This document shows, piece by piece, positions 1 through 6,104 of a stretch of DNA of 7,097 bases (position 1 is its first letter; each line of letters begins with the position of its first letter). Location: assembly GCA_900555345.1 (NCBI GenBank), contig USKS01000071.1:1-7097 (forward strand), written 5' to 3'. The notes under the pieces were generated by a model that saw only the letters and a program-made list of their open reading frames with translations, was not told the DNA's origin and did not search any database. The DNA is from an uncultured Eubacteriales bacterium. Its GTDB lineage: Bacteria > Bacillota_A > Clostridia > Oscillospirales > CAG-272. Position numbers and translations under genes: made by a program.

Positions 1-290
1 GTATTCCCTTGTACAAAAGCCTCGAACAACATCCCATTGGGATGGCGGGGCAGACTGATATCCGGTTTCCAAACGATCTCTACAGCATCGGGACGGTCTA
101 TAACCTTCAGAATAGCACTGTCTGTACCATGGCCTTTCCCCGTCAGCGCCAAACTTCCGTAAAGTGTGACCCTGAACTTTTCTGCTCCGGGGTTCTTTTC
201 CAAAAATAATCCGGCAGCACGGCTCGGTCCCATCGTATGACTGGAAGACGGTCCGTATCCGATATTGTAAATCTCACGTATCGATTTCAT
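1..290 (-). CDS. sdaA: L-serine dehydratase (iron-sulfur-dependent L-serine ammonia-lyase), N-terminal part, cut by the window edge
   Basis: Converts L-serine to pyruvate and ammonia in the cytoplasm, using an oxygen-sensitive [4Fe-4S] cluster (family knowledge). Only the first 96 codons are present. Translating the minus strand from the ATG at 290-288 gives a protein starting MKSIREIYNIGYGPSSSH, with the family hallmark GPSSSHTMGP at residues 13-22. Further on come LYGSLALTGKGHGTD and HPNGM-FEA, which fit the N-terminal beta-type domain of this enzyme. The start fits the usual family N-terminus, but there is no obvious Shine-Dalgarno sequence (only ccagattgaa just upstream). The gene points away from rnpB and shares its strand. 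I cannot tell from this fragment whether it is a single-chain enzyme or a separate subunit, so the symbol is approximate. The rest, including the cluster-binding cysteines, lies outside the window. Confidence 0.9.
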   Translation of the reverse strand, partial: MKSIREIYNIGYGPSSSHTMGPSRAAGLFLEKNPGAEKFRVTLYGSLALTGKGHGTDSAILKVIDRPDAVEIVWKPDISLPRHPNGMLFEAFVQGN

Positions 291-318
291 TTCAATCTGG
301 TTTAATCAAACTATATTT

Positions 319-348
319 TAAACAGTTCGGCAACAGCTTTCCTGTTTA
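319..348. repeat. Inverted repeat in the serine dehydratase leader
   Basis: TAAACAG at 319-325 is complementary to CTGTTTA at 342-348, a 7-bp stem. A second AACAG at 332-336 competes for the same right arm. It lies between the rnpB U-tract and the serine dehydratase start. It could be an operator, part of the termination region, or chance in AT-rich DNA. Confidence 0.3.
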
Positions 349-349
349 G

Positions 350-366
350 TGTAAAATAAAAAAATA
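350..366 (-). terminator. U-tract ending the RNase P RNA transcript
   Basis: On the minus strand the RNA 3' end (GGCCTGC) is followed directly by TATTTTTTTATTTT. With the preceding terminal helix this is a plausible intrinsic stop for rnpB. The helix is formed with the distant RNA 5' end, so there is no local hairpin. Confidence 0.5.
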
Positions 367-722
367 GCAGGCCTGTAAGCCGGGTTCTGTACGGCAAAGC
401 CGTGACTGCCATCTGTCTCGAACAAGCATTGCTGCCTGTCTCCAGCCACCCGCAGAGAAGCGTCGGGCAAACGCCGGCGAAAAGCCGCTCTGCATACGGT
501 GTTGCATCGGATAGGGTTTACATTTGCACACAGTTGCCTGTCGTGCCGGTGAGCTCTTACCTCGCCTTTCCATCCTTACCGCCCGAGGGCGGCGGTCTAT
601 TTCTGTTGCACTTTCCCGGAGGTTTCCCTCGGCGGACGTTATCCGTTATCCTGCCCTGCGATGCCCGGACTTTCCTCACTCTGATACCTTTCGGCGCAAC
701 AAAGCGCGGCAGCCCGGTCTCC
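366..722 (-). ncRNA. rnpB: RNase P RNA (bacterial class A)
   Basis: This is the catalytic RNA of ribonuclease P, which trims the 5' leader from pre-tRNAs. The conserved blocks appear in order on the minus strand. GAGGAAAGTCCGGGC (677-663) is the 5' strand of P4. AACAGAAATAGACC follows. GAGGTAAGAGCTCACC is the J11/12 region, and GTAAACCC comes after it. GGGTGGCTGGAGACAG fits the L15 loop that pairs with the tRNA CCA end. ACAGAACCCGGCTTACAGGCC (390-370) is the 3' strand of P4 plus the terminal region. The layout and length of about 357 nt fit the ancestral type A. Ends are approximate: the 5' end comes from the promoter, the 3' end from the U-tract. Apparent protein frames across this interval are shadows of the RNA gene. 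Confidence 0.97.
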
Positions 723-731
723 CGAATAAAC

Positions 732-760
732 AGTTTACTTCAAAAGCTCCGATTTGTCAA
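732..760 (-). promoter_or_regulatory. SigA promoter of rnpB, inside the 3' end of the upstream membrane-protein gene
   Basis: On the minus strand there is a perfect -35 TTGACA (760-755), a 17-bp spacer and a -10 TAAACT (737-732). Predicted transcription starts at about 725-722, which matches the expected 5' end of the RNase P RNA. The -35 box lies within the Leu-Asp-Lys codons near the C-terminus of the upstream gene, and the -10 box begins with that gene's TAA stop codon (737-735). Confidence 0.85.
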
Positions 761-1670
761 GCTTTTTGTCTCCTTTGGAGAAGGAGAAACCGTTGCCGTT
801 GACTTCGCTCACGCTTGAGATAATCATAAACGCTGAGGGATCAATGGACTGAATTATCTTTTTAACTCTTGCCAGCTGACGGGTGGAAACAACGGTCATG
901 ACCATTTTGCATCTCTCGCCTGTCATACCCTTTCGGCCGGAAAGAAGCGTGATGCCGCGCCCGGTCTCTGCCATAATTGTTGCACGGATCTCATTGTACT
1001 GATCGGATATGACGGATATTTCAACCGATCCGCTGCCCATAACCGTCACCTGATTTATCACATAAGAATATATGATGACCATAATAACGCCGTACAGCAC
1101 ACGGGAGAGATCCTTGTACGCGATAAACTGGGCAAGGATTATAGCTCCGTCCACCATGAGCATGCCTACACCAACGGGCACGCCTGTCAGTTTATTTAGG
1201 ACAAGCGGCGGTATATCCGAGCCGCCGGTAGAGGCGCCGTGACGTACCTCAAGCCCTACGGCAACGCCGATGAGCAGTCCCGCTACCATGGCGTAAAGCA
1301 GCATATTGTCTGTGGGCGGCATATTATACTTTGATATGTCAAAGTTGCGGAAAACCCGCTCAAAAAGGTTGACGAATGCGGGATACAGTATCGTAGAAGC
1401 ACCGGTTGTAATGATAAAGTGCTTGCCGAGCACAAAAGCACCCATAATATACAGCAGTACGTTTACCGCCAGTATAAAATAAGATATTTCGATCTTCGGG
1501 TAGAAATGCTCTACAAGAAGCGATACGCCGGTAACTCCGCCCATGACAAGACCCGAGGGTCGGATAAACAGTATTACGGCAAGCGCATACATGGCGTTTC
1601 CCAACAGAAGAATAAACACAGTGTAGAGAAAGCTTGCAACTTTTTTTCCTTTGCTTACTTTGTTACCCAT
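735..1670 (-). CDS. YitT family membrane protein with C-terminal DUF2179 domain
   Basis: A 311-residue integral membrane protein of unknown transport or regulatory function. The N-terminal two thirds is a YitT membrane domain with hydrophobic segments near residues 12-36, 62-82, 86-100, 123-140 and 165-207. It carries the small-residue motifs GGVTG (44-48) and GASTGGSDI (145-153). Residues about 215-290 form the soluble DUF2179 domain (EISVIS, GRGITLLSGRKG, ending IDPSAFMIISSVSEV), expected in the cytoplasm. Length and domain order are normal for the family. The ATG is preceded by GAGGT with a 4-nt gap (1679-1675), and a consensus promoter lies about 30 bp further upstream. The last codons double as the rnpB promoter, so the stop codon and C-terminal tail (residues about 295-311) are under an extra DNA-level constraint. 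Transcription is probably monocistronic, with possible read-through into rnpB because no terminator separates them. Confidence 0.93.
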   Translation of the reverse strand: MGNKVSKGKKVASFLYTVFILLLGNAMYALAVILFIRPSGLVMGGVTGVSLLVEHFYPKIEISYFILAVNVLLYIMGAFVLGKHFIITTGASTILYPAFVNLFERVFRNFDISKYNMPPTDNMLLYAMVAGLLIGVAVGLEVRHGASTGGSDIPPLVLNKLTGVPVGVGMLMVDGAIILAQFIAYKDLSRVLYGVIMVIIYSYVINQVTVMGSGSVEISVISDQYNEIRATIMAETGRGITLLSGRKGMTGERCKMVMTVVSTRQLARVKKIIQSIDPSAFMIISSVSEVNGNGFSFSKGDKKLDKSELLK

Positions 1671-1702
1671 TTCTACCTCACATGAAAAAAGACGCTAAGA
1701 AG

Positions 1703-1731
1703 AATATAACACCAAACGGCGCAAAAGTCAA
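1703..1731 (-). promoter_or_regulatory. SigA promoter of the YitT family gene
   Basis: Minus strand: -35 TTGACT (1731-1726), 17-bp spacer, -10 TATATT (1708-1703). Five of six bases match at each box. Predicted start is near 1696, giving a 5' leader of about 25 nt that holds the GAGGT ribosome binding site. Confidence 0.8.
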
Positions 1732-1847
1732 CATCCCGAGAGCGCCGTATCAAAAGTTTTTCCGCCGGTGGCGGTATTATGCGGCGTGCGCCTCATGCCA
1801 TACTGCCTCTCGGCTCCGCGGCAAAACGGAGTATTGCACGGCAAGCC

Positions 1848-1876
1848 TTGAAAAACAGAGGGGCATATGATAAAAT
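1848..1876 (+). promoter_or_regulatory. SigA promoter of rsuA
   Basis: Plus strand: -35 TTGAAA (1848-1853), 17-bp spacer, -10 TAAAAT (1871-1876), with predicted start near 1883. It is back to back with the YitT promoter. The roughly 115 bp between the two -35 boxes hold only imperfect palindromes, such as CCGCC/GGCGG at 1762-1774, and no gene. Confidence 0.78.
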
Positions 1877-1912
1877 AAGAAAAAGCATTGTAAAATCGGA
1901 GGAGAGCGTGCT

Positions 1913-2626
1913 TTGAGACTGGATAAGTACATAGCTGATACGGGCATTGCCAGCCGCCGCGAGATAGCGAAAGCGGCACGTGCGGGCAAGGTCAGCGTAA
2001 ACGGCGCCGCCGTGCGCGACGCGTCTGTTCATATAGACGAAAACACTGCGCGCGTCGTGTATTGCGGCAGCGAGGTGCGGCGTGAGCAGTACACGTATGC
2101 AATGCTCAACAAGCCCCGCGGATATATAAGCTCAACGGAGAAGGGCGGTCATACGGTCATGGCGCTTCTGCCCGAGGAGTTTTCAAAAATGGATATGTTC
2201 CCATGCGGCAGGCTTGATATAGATACGGTGGGACTTTTGCTCATAACGAATAACGGTCCTCTTGCCCATGAGCTGCTCAGCCCCCGCCGCCATGCCGAAA
2301 AAACGTATTTCTTCAGGTGTGACCCGCCTATAGGAGATGACGAAGCGAAAAAGCTTGAGGCGGGTATTGACATCGGCGGCTATGTGACGAAAAAATGCCG
2401 TGTTGAATACGATGAGGAAGGGCGAAGCGGACATATAACCCTCACGGAGGGCAAATTTCATCAGATAAAGCGCATGTTTCAGGCTGTAGGCTCGTCGATC
2501 GTATATCTGCAGAGAACCGCATTCGCAAATCTAACGCTTGATCCGACGCTCGGCGAGGGCGAGTGGCGTCTGCTCACCGCGGAGGAAATTGAGGGACTGA
2601 TGACGGCGCACGCGGAGAAGCCGTGA
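1913..2626 (+). CDS. rsuA: 16S rRNA pseudouridine synthase, RsuA type
   Basis: Isomerises a uridine of 16S rRNA (U516 in E. coli numbering) to pseudouridine during small-subunit assembly. An S4 RNA-binding domain occupies residues 1 to about 45 (MRLDKYIADTGIASRREI, then KVSVNG). The catalytic domain follows, with GRLDIDTVGLLLIT at 99-112; Asp102 in GRLD is the expected nucleophile. GKFHQIKRMF at 180-189 is the RsuA-type version of this motif, whereas RluB/E/F enzymes have a GRNREVRR-like sequence, so I prefer RsuA. The 237-residue length is normal. The start is a TTG, chosen because GGAGGAG (1898-1904) lies 8 nt upstream, the S4 domain begins at residue 2, and no upstream in-frame ATG exists. 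It has its own promoter and is followed by a strong terminator, so it is probably monocistronic. Confidence 0.95.
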   Translation: MRLDKYIADTGIASRREIAKAARAGKVSVNGAAVRDASVHIDENTARVVYCGSEVRREQYTYAMLNKPRGYISSTEKGGHTVMALLPEEFSKMDMFPCGRLDIDTVGLLLITNNGPLAHELLSPRRHAEKTYFFRCDPPIGDDEAKKLEAGIDIGGYVTKKCRVEYDEEGRSGHITLTEGKFHQIKRMFQAVGSSIVYLQRTAFANLTLDPTLGEGEWRLLTAEEIEGLMTAHAEKP

Positions 2627-2668
2627 GAGATCCCGACGACGCGGCTTGCCGACTTTCGGGGACGGCGG

Positions 2669-2709
2669 AAAAAAGCGGCGGGCATCTCGGACATGCCAGC
2701 CGCTTTTTG
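2669..2709. terminator. Bidirectional intrinsic terminator between convergent genes
   Basis: A perfect 10-bp stem AAAAAGCGGC (2670-2679) / GCCGCTTTTT (2699-2708) is extended inward by GGCAT/ATGCC (2681-2685 / 2693-2697) around the loop. The A-run and T-run on either side let it stop rsuA on the plus strand and the convergent membrane-protein gene on the minus strand. The latter would have a 3' untranslated region of about 200 nt. Confidence 0.88.
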
Positions 2710-2903
2710 CGTAAATATCCGTTTGAGAGCATGCTTGAGTAAATGAGAGAGCGTAAGGAGCAGCACCGCTTTCATATAAAAATAAGGCGCTGTACAACGC
2801 GGGTGCGATAACGCCGCGTTTGCTGCCTTGAGGCAGGCATCCCTTTCGGCGATCTTCGCGCAGCCGTGCGGTTCAGCACGCCGCAGCACGCTGAGCGCGC
2901 GGC

Positions 2904-3521
2904 TTATTTTGTCCCGCTTTTGATTTGTTTTCTCTTTTTTCGCGCCGCTTCCGACACGGCACGGCGCTCGCGGCGGTGTCTTGCCGCGGTACGGCGAGCC
3001 TCGGCAAAGGAGGCATTGCGCAAAAGCTGCCGTTTCAGCACGGCGGCGTCTGCAGCTGCGGCAAAGAACAGCATAAATACGGAGGATATTCCCGCCGCCG
3101 TAATGCAGTACGACGCGACGTTTCCGCCTGAGGTGACCGCTGCTGCGGCATATGTCAGCATAAGCACTATGAGAGACCATAGGCAGGCGGCAGCGCTGCG
3201 CATTACCTGCATGCGCGGGCTTGCCGCCGCAAATATGAGCAGAAGAACTATCGCTGCCGCAATTATACCGAGGTCGATCTTTATAAACAGCAAAAAATCC
3301 GCGCTTGCGGTGTCGGCGCTTGCCTTGTCAACGATTTTTGAAAGATTTGTATAGAATACCGCGGTGTCGGCGCAGAATGCTGCCGTGCCGAGGATCGCCG
3401 CGACAATGCAGCATTTTGCCGCAAGAGACGCCTGTGCTGCATCATGCGCGCGGTGCAGAAAGACCGCGTAACATATCCATAAGCCGACTGTCACTGCGGC
3501 GGCTGATATAAGAGGTATCAT
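2904..3521 (-). CDS. Hypothetical polytopic membrane protein (about five helices, basic C-terminal tail)
   Basis: A 205-residue protein that I do not recognise. It is alanine-rich, with hydrophobic stretches near residues 3-23, 36-57, 77-99, 107-129 and 138-160. A strongly basic, Arg/Lys-rich tail (about 163-205) follows and would be cytoplasmic by the positive-inside rule. A possible loop signature is NLSKIVDKASAD around 59-70; no catalytic motif stands out. The start is well supported: GGGAGG (3532-3527) lies 5 nt before the ATG, and a consensus promoter with extended -10 lies just upstream. It is convergent with rsuA and divergent from the aminotransferase. The antisense strand also has long open frames, but these lack such start signals. 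It may be specific to a genus or family; no function is proposed. Confidence 0.8.
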   Translation of the reverse strand: MIPLISAAAVTVGLWICYAVFLHRAHDAAQASLAAKCCIVAAILGTAAFCADTAVFYTNLSKIVDKASADTASADFLLFIKIDLGIIAAAIVLLLIFAAASPRMQVMRSAAACLWSLIVLMLTYAAAAVTSGGNVASYCITAAGISSVFMLFFAAAADAAVLKRQLLRNASFAEARRTAARHRRERRAVSEAARKKRKQIKSGTK

Positions 3522-3552
3522 ATAATCCTCCCGAAACTGTCGTTATAATAAT

Positions 3553-3581
3553 ATTGTATCACCTGCGCCGCGATAATTCAA
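3553..3581 (-). promoter_or_regulatory. SigA promoter (extended -10) of the hypothetical membrane protein
   Basis: Minus strand: -35 TTGAAT (3581-3576), 17-bp spacer ending in TGA, -10 TACAAT (3558-3553). The TG one base before the -10 makes it an extended -10 promoter. Predicted start is near 3546, about 25 nt before the ATG. Confidence 0.8.
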
Positions 3582-3625
3582 TACAGTCAAAAATAAAGAA
3601 AAAATAAAAGTTTTTTGCGCCGCTC

Positions 3626-3654
3626 TTGCATTTTTGAAAATAAAGTAGTATAAT
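3626..3654 (+). promoter_or_regulatory. SigA promoter of the aminotransferase gene
   Basis: Plus strand: -35 TTGCAT (3626-3631), 17-bp spacer, perfect -10 TATAAT (3649-3654), with predicted start near 3661. It gives a leader of about 88 nt before the preferred ATG. The leader contains a CCGCC/GGCGG hairpin (3716-3728) just before the ribosome binding site. Confidence 0.82.
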
Positions 3655-3748
3655 ACAGTTTGCGCGCGGAGTTTATTTGAATTTCGCACATAAAGATTAT
3701 TCAAAATACGCAGAACCGCCTCCGGCGGGAAGGGAAAGGTATTTTGTC

Positions 3749-5035
3749 ATGAACAAATATGAAAACAAAAGCAGAGCCGAGCTTTCCGGCGAGCTTGAGG
3801 ATGTCAGAGCGCAGCTTGCCGCATGGAAAGCAAAGAGTATTGACCTTGATATAACAAGAGGCAAGCCCAGCAAAGACCAGCTTGCCATTTCCGAGGGAAT
3901 GCTCGGGGTTATACACGATTCCGAGGGCTGCCGCTCCGAGGGCGGACTTGACTGCCGTAATTACGGTGTACTGGACGGTATCCCCGAGGCAAAACGCCTG
4001 TTTTCCGAGCTTTTGGGCATCCCCGAGGCGAGGCTTATAGTCGAGGGCAACTCTTCGCTCAATATAATGTTTGACACGGTTGCCCGCGCCATGCTTTTCG
4101 GCGTATACGGCGGAAAAGAGCCATGGTGCCGCCAGGGTAAAATAAAGTTTCTGTGCCCCAGCCCCGGCTATGACAGACATTTTGCCATATGCGAGGCAAT
4201 GGGCATTGAGATGATCCCCGTTGAGATGACGCCCGACGGCCCCGATATGGACACCGTGCAGAAATATGTTGAGAGCGACCCGTCGGTGAAGGGAATATGG
4301 TGCGTTCCGAAGTTTTCGAACCCCGAGGGATATACATATTCCGATGAGACAGTGGACCGCTTTGCGGCGCTTCGTCCCGCGGCGCCCGATTTCAGAATTT
4401 TCTGGGATAACGCATATGCGGTGCACGAATTCTGCGACGAGACCGTTCCGCTGAAGGATATTTTCAAGGCGTGCGAAAAGTACGGCACCGAAGATAACGT
4501 GTTCTTCTTTGCGTCAACGTCGAAGATAACCTTCCCGGGCAGCGGCGTTGCTATTATGGCTGCAAGCGAGAACAATATAGCGCAGATAAAGCCCATACTG
4601 TCCGCGCAGACGATAGGCTTTGACAAGATAAATCAGATGCGCCATGTGAAGTTCTTTAAGGATGCCGACGGCGTCCGCAGACACATGAAAAAGCATGCCG
4701 ATCTGATACGCCCCCGTTTTGAGGCGGTCATCGCGGCGTTCCGCGCAAATCTCACCGGCATCGCCGAGTGGACAGAGCCCCGCGGCGGATATTTTCTCGA
4801 TCTTGCCGTGCCGGACGGCTGTGCCCGCCGCGTGTATGAGCTTTGCGCCGATACGGGTGTAAAGCTTACAAAGGTCGGCGCGTCGTACCCCTACGGTATC
4901 GACCCCCGCGACAGACATCTGAGAATTGCGCCCACATATCCGTCGTTTGAGGATCTCACAAGCGCGATCGAAGTGCTTTGCCTGTGCGTGAGGGCCGCCG
5001 CTATAGAAAAGGTGCTTGACGGCGCGAAGGCGTGA
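3749..5035 (+). CDS. PLP-dependent aminotransferase of the MocR-like / type Ic aspartate aminotransferase family
   Basis: Fold-type I pyridoxal-phosphate enzyme of 428 residues, a usual length for this family, whose studied members transaminate aspartate and 2-oxoglutarate. Counting from ATG 3749, the visible elements are: LDITRGKPS near the N-terminus; GNSSLN (100-105), the PLP phosphate-binding turn; Tyr141 in SPGYDRH, which stacks on the ring; NPEG (191-194); DNAY (220-223) with Asp220 on the ring nitrogen; STSK with Lys259 as the Schiff-base lysine; and HLRIAP with Arg392, the expected substrate-carboxylate arginine. All key residues are intact. An in-frame TTG at 3677, with GGAG 5 nt upstream, could add 24 residues. 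I prefer ATG 3749 because the family N-terminus (MNKYENKSRAEL) starts there and AAAGG lies 9 nt upstream. The gene has its own promoter and terminator, so it is monocistronic. Confidence 0.9.
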   Translation: MNKYENKSRAELSGELEDVRAQLAAWKAKSIDLDITRGKPSKDQLAISEGMLGVIHDSEGCRSEGGLDCRNYGVLDGIPEAKRLFSELLGIPEARLIVEGNSSLNIMFDTVARAMLFGVYGGKEPWCRQGKIKFLCPSPGYDRHFAICEAMGIEMIPVEMTPDGPDMDTVQKYVESDPSVKGIWCVPKFSNPEGYTYSDETVDRFAALRPAAPDFRIFWDNAYAVHEFCDETVPLKDIFKACEKYGTEDNVFFFASTSKITFPGSGVAIMAASENNIAQIKPILSAQTIGFDKINQMRHVKFFKDADGVRRHMKKHADLIRPRFEAVIAAFRANLTGIAEWTEPRGGYFLDLAVPDGCARRVYELCADTGVKLTKVGASYPYGIDPRDRHLRIAPTYPSFEDLTSAIEVLCLCVRAAAIEKVLDGAKA

Positions 5036-5052
5036 GGAAAGAAGTATAAGAG

Positions 5053-5087
5053 AAAAACAAGGCAGCCGTTCGGCTGCCTTGTTTTTT
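5053..5087 (+). terminator. Strong intrinsic terminator of the aminotransferase gene
   Basis: A perfect 15-bp stem (5053-5067 pairing with 5072-5086; core AAGGCAGCC / GGCTGCCTT) with a GTTC loop, followed by a run of six T. It starts 17 nt after the aminotransferase stop codon. Confidence 0.95.
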
Positions 5088-5098
5088 CGCTTTGAAAA

Positions 5099-5207
5099 AT
5101 GAAGCATTTGCTGCGCAAATATGAAGCGGAAGCCCGTCGGCTTCCATGAAGCGCTCACTTCGTTCGCATGAAGCGACAACTGCGTTGTCGCGGAGCAAAC
5201 GCCCGGA
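5099..5207. repeat. Tandem array of ATGAAGC-plus-hairpin units (REP-like intergenic repeat)
   Basis: ATGAAGC occurs four times, at 5099, 5121, 5146 and 5168 (spacing 22, 25, 22), each followed by a small palindrome. These are ATTTGC-TGC-GCAAAT (5106-5120), GGAAGCC-CGTC-GGCTTCC (5128-5145), a poorly matched third unit (5153-5167), and GCGACAAC-TGC-GTTGTCGC (5173-5191). The stems share almost no sequence but two share the loop TGC, so the structure is repeated rather than the bases. The spacing is too short and the spacers too palindromic for CRISPR. The last unit and its tail recur at the right end of the window. Confidence 0.8.
5148..5207. repeat. Direct repeat, left copy, flanking the toxin cassette
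   Basis: Positions 5148-5207 match 7038-7097 at 59 of 60 bases, same orientation, offset 1890. The one difference is C at 5152 versus A at 7042. The copy contains the GCGACAAC/GTTGTCGC hairpin and ends CGGAGCAAACGCCCGGA. The match may extend further, because the right copy is cut off by the window edge. Confidence 0.95.
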
Positions 5208-5290
5208 ATTGTCCGTGAGGTGCTGCAGTGCTTGGCTCTTCATGCACCGAAGGCGCGCTTCAGAAAAGCTTTTTGCCTCCGGTTAGTGCT

Positions 5291-5322
5291 TACAATACTA
5301 TACTTGATTTGTATAGGTTGTA
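5291..5322. repeat. Inverted repeat at the 3' end of the immunity gene
   Basis: CTATAC (5298-5303) pairs with GTATAG (5311-5316) around TTGATTT, and TACAA (5291-5295) pairs with TTGTA (5318-5322) after a small bulge. It lies 2 nt beyond the minus-strand stop at 5325, where a terminator would be expected, but no T-run follows on the minus strand. It also marks the change from GC-rich to AT-rich DNA. Confidence 0.5.
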
Positions 5323-5324
5323 GT

Positions 5325-5648
5325 TTACAAATTCTTTAACCTTTCTGTTTCCAAATCTTCGATAATAAAATTGCCGTCGTCGATCTCTTCCAAACGGGCT
5401 TTAATTTGTGAAATCAAATTAAGCATAGAATCCTTTTCTGCCTTTTCTTTTTCGGCATTAAACCAACAAGGAGCATCGTGCGAATTGAATTCGTAATAGG
5501 AGTTGAACATCTCCATTGCTCTTTTGTTTAATTCGCGCAAAATATGGTCTTGCTCAACTATGGGACATTTCCACACGGAAATTCCCTCAGAATTAAGCAC
5601 CCAAATAGGACCGTGTAAGTATTCGTTCATAAGTCTGATTTTTAACAT
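5325..5648 (-). CDS. Probable immunity protein for the adjacent toxin
   Basis: A 107-residue, acidic, probably cytoplasmic protein expected to bind and neutralise the toxin encoded just upstream. It begins MLKIRLMNEYLHGPIWVLN. Residues about 49-65 read FNSYYEFNSHDAPCWFN, and it ends in a charged helical stretch (KARLEEIDDGNFIIEDLETERL). This pattern resembles small immunity proteins found beside polymorphic toxins in Firmicutes, recalled rather than searched. The stronger evidence is context. The ATG is 3 nt beyond the toxin stop, and its ribosome binding site GGAGG (5660-5656) lies in the last codons of the toxin gene, with a 7-nt gap. The two should therefore be co-translated. It could instead act on another toxin, but toxin-then-immunity order is the rule in these systems. 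No Pfam name is claimed. Confidence 0.75.
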   Translation of the reverse strand: MLKIRLMNEYLHGPIWVLNSEGISVWKCPIVEQDHILRELNKRAMEMFNSYYEFNSHDAPCWFNAEKEKAEKDSMLNLISQIKARLEEIDDGNFIIEDLETERLKNL

Positions 5649-5651
5649 TTA

Positions 5652-6104
5652 TTAACCTCCGTATTCTATCGGATAAGCAGTAACTATAAATCCGTTTGTG
5701 CCTATACCCGTTAGGACATAATGCTTGCCATCATAGTAATATATCCTTTCAAAACCATCACGCCCATTAATTCTCTTTAATTCGTTCGAAATGATTCTGC
5801 CATTTGAAACAACATCGTTCAAAAACGATGGAATTTGATTCCTGGATATGCCAAATGCTCTTTCAAAATCTGCAGCATGTCCGGGAGATTTTCCGTTTCC
5901 GTCGAGAATGTGCTTCAAACCGGCAGATCCATTTCCATTTTCAAGCCAAACCGTTTGACCGGTTGCATCTTTTGCAACAAAGATTATATCTTCCTTTGTA
6001 ATATTTACTCCGCTTTTTTCAAGTTCTCCAATCAATGATTGAGTTTGAGCATCTTGAATACCTTTTGTGCCATTGCCAAAGCCGCCAAGCAATCCTCCAC
6101 CCAT
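5652..6104 (-). CDS. Orphan polymorphic-toxin C-terminal domain, probable BECR-type RNase
   Basis: A 150-residue protein with the layout of a polymorphic-toxin tip. After a glycine-rich start (residues 1-15) come a linker-like helix (about 18-32) and ITKEDIIFVAKDATGQTVWLEN. The candidate catalytic part is GLKHIL (62-67, with His65), GHAADFERAFGIS (75-87), IPSFLNDVVSNGRI, IYYYDGKHYVL and a final GTNGFIVTAYP (135-145). A conserved His after WLE-N plus a terminal GFIVTAYP strand resembles the Barnase/EndoU/colicin E5-D/RelE (BECR) RNases; this is inference from pattern only. No signal peptide, transport domain, Rhs or filamentous repeat is present, so it is a displaced tip or an intracellular toxin. 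The start is supported by AGGTGAT (6116-6110) 5 nt upstream and an in-frame stop shortly before. Its ATG overlaps the stop of the preceding gene (TGATG). Confidence 0.72.
   Translation of the reverse strand: MGGGLLGGFGNGTKGIQDAQTQSLIGELEKSGVNITKEDIIFVAKDATGQTVWLENGNGSAGLKHILDGNGKSPGHAADFERAFGISRNQIPSFLNDVVSNGRIISNELKRINGRDGFERIYYYDGKHYVLTGIGTNGFIVTAYPIEYGG

Noticed and set aside
402..818. Plus-strand open frames of 138 and 92 codons across 402-818
   Set aside because: They lie antisense to rnpB, whose conserved blocks fully explain the sequence, and run into the end of the YitT gene.
1741..1847. Imperfect palindrome between the YitT and rsuA promoters (CGCCGTAT/ATGCGGCG with inner CCGCC/GGCGG)
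   Set aside because: It has mismatches and a large spacer, no link to a gene end, and no second copy in the window, so not called as a feature.
2823..2836. Hairpin CTGCC-TTGA-GGCAG as a terminator for the membrane-protein gene
   Set aside because: The stem is only 5 bp and no T-run follows on either strand. The strong terminator at 2669-2709 serves better.
2479..3180. Long minus-strand frame (233 codons) through the end of rsuA, the intergenic stretch and the membrane-protein gene
   Set aside because: It is antisense to the S4/synthase gene at one end, overlaps the better supported membrane-protein frame at the other, crosses a perfect terminator hairpin, and has no ribosome binding site or recognisable domain.
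3701..4426. Minus-strand frame of 241 codons inside the aminotransferase gene
   Set aside because: It is antisense to a gene with every catalytic motif intact and has no promoter or ribosome binding site; it is an effect of GC-rich codons.
5099..5207. CRISPR array
   Set aside because: The repeated unit is only 7 bp, the period is 22-25 bp, and the supposed spacers are palindromes. No cas genes are present.
5001..5243. Minus-strand frame of 80 codons through the repeat array and terminator
   Set aside because: Its ATG has no ribosome binding site at a usable distance, and the frame consists of palindromic repeats and an intrinsic terminator. Noted as a curiosity only because the same frame is open in the second copy.
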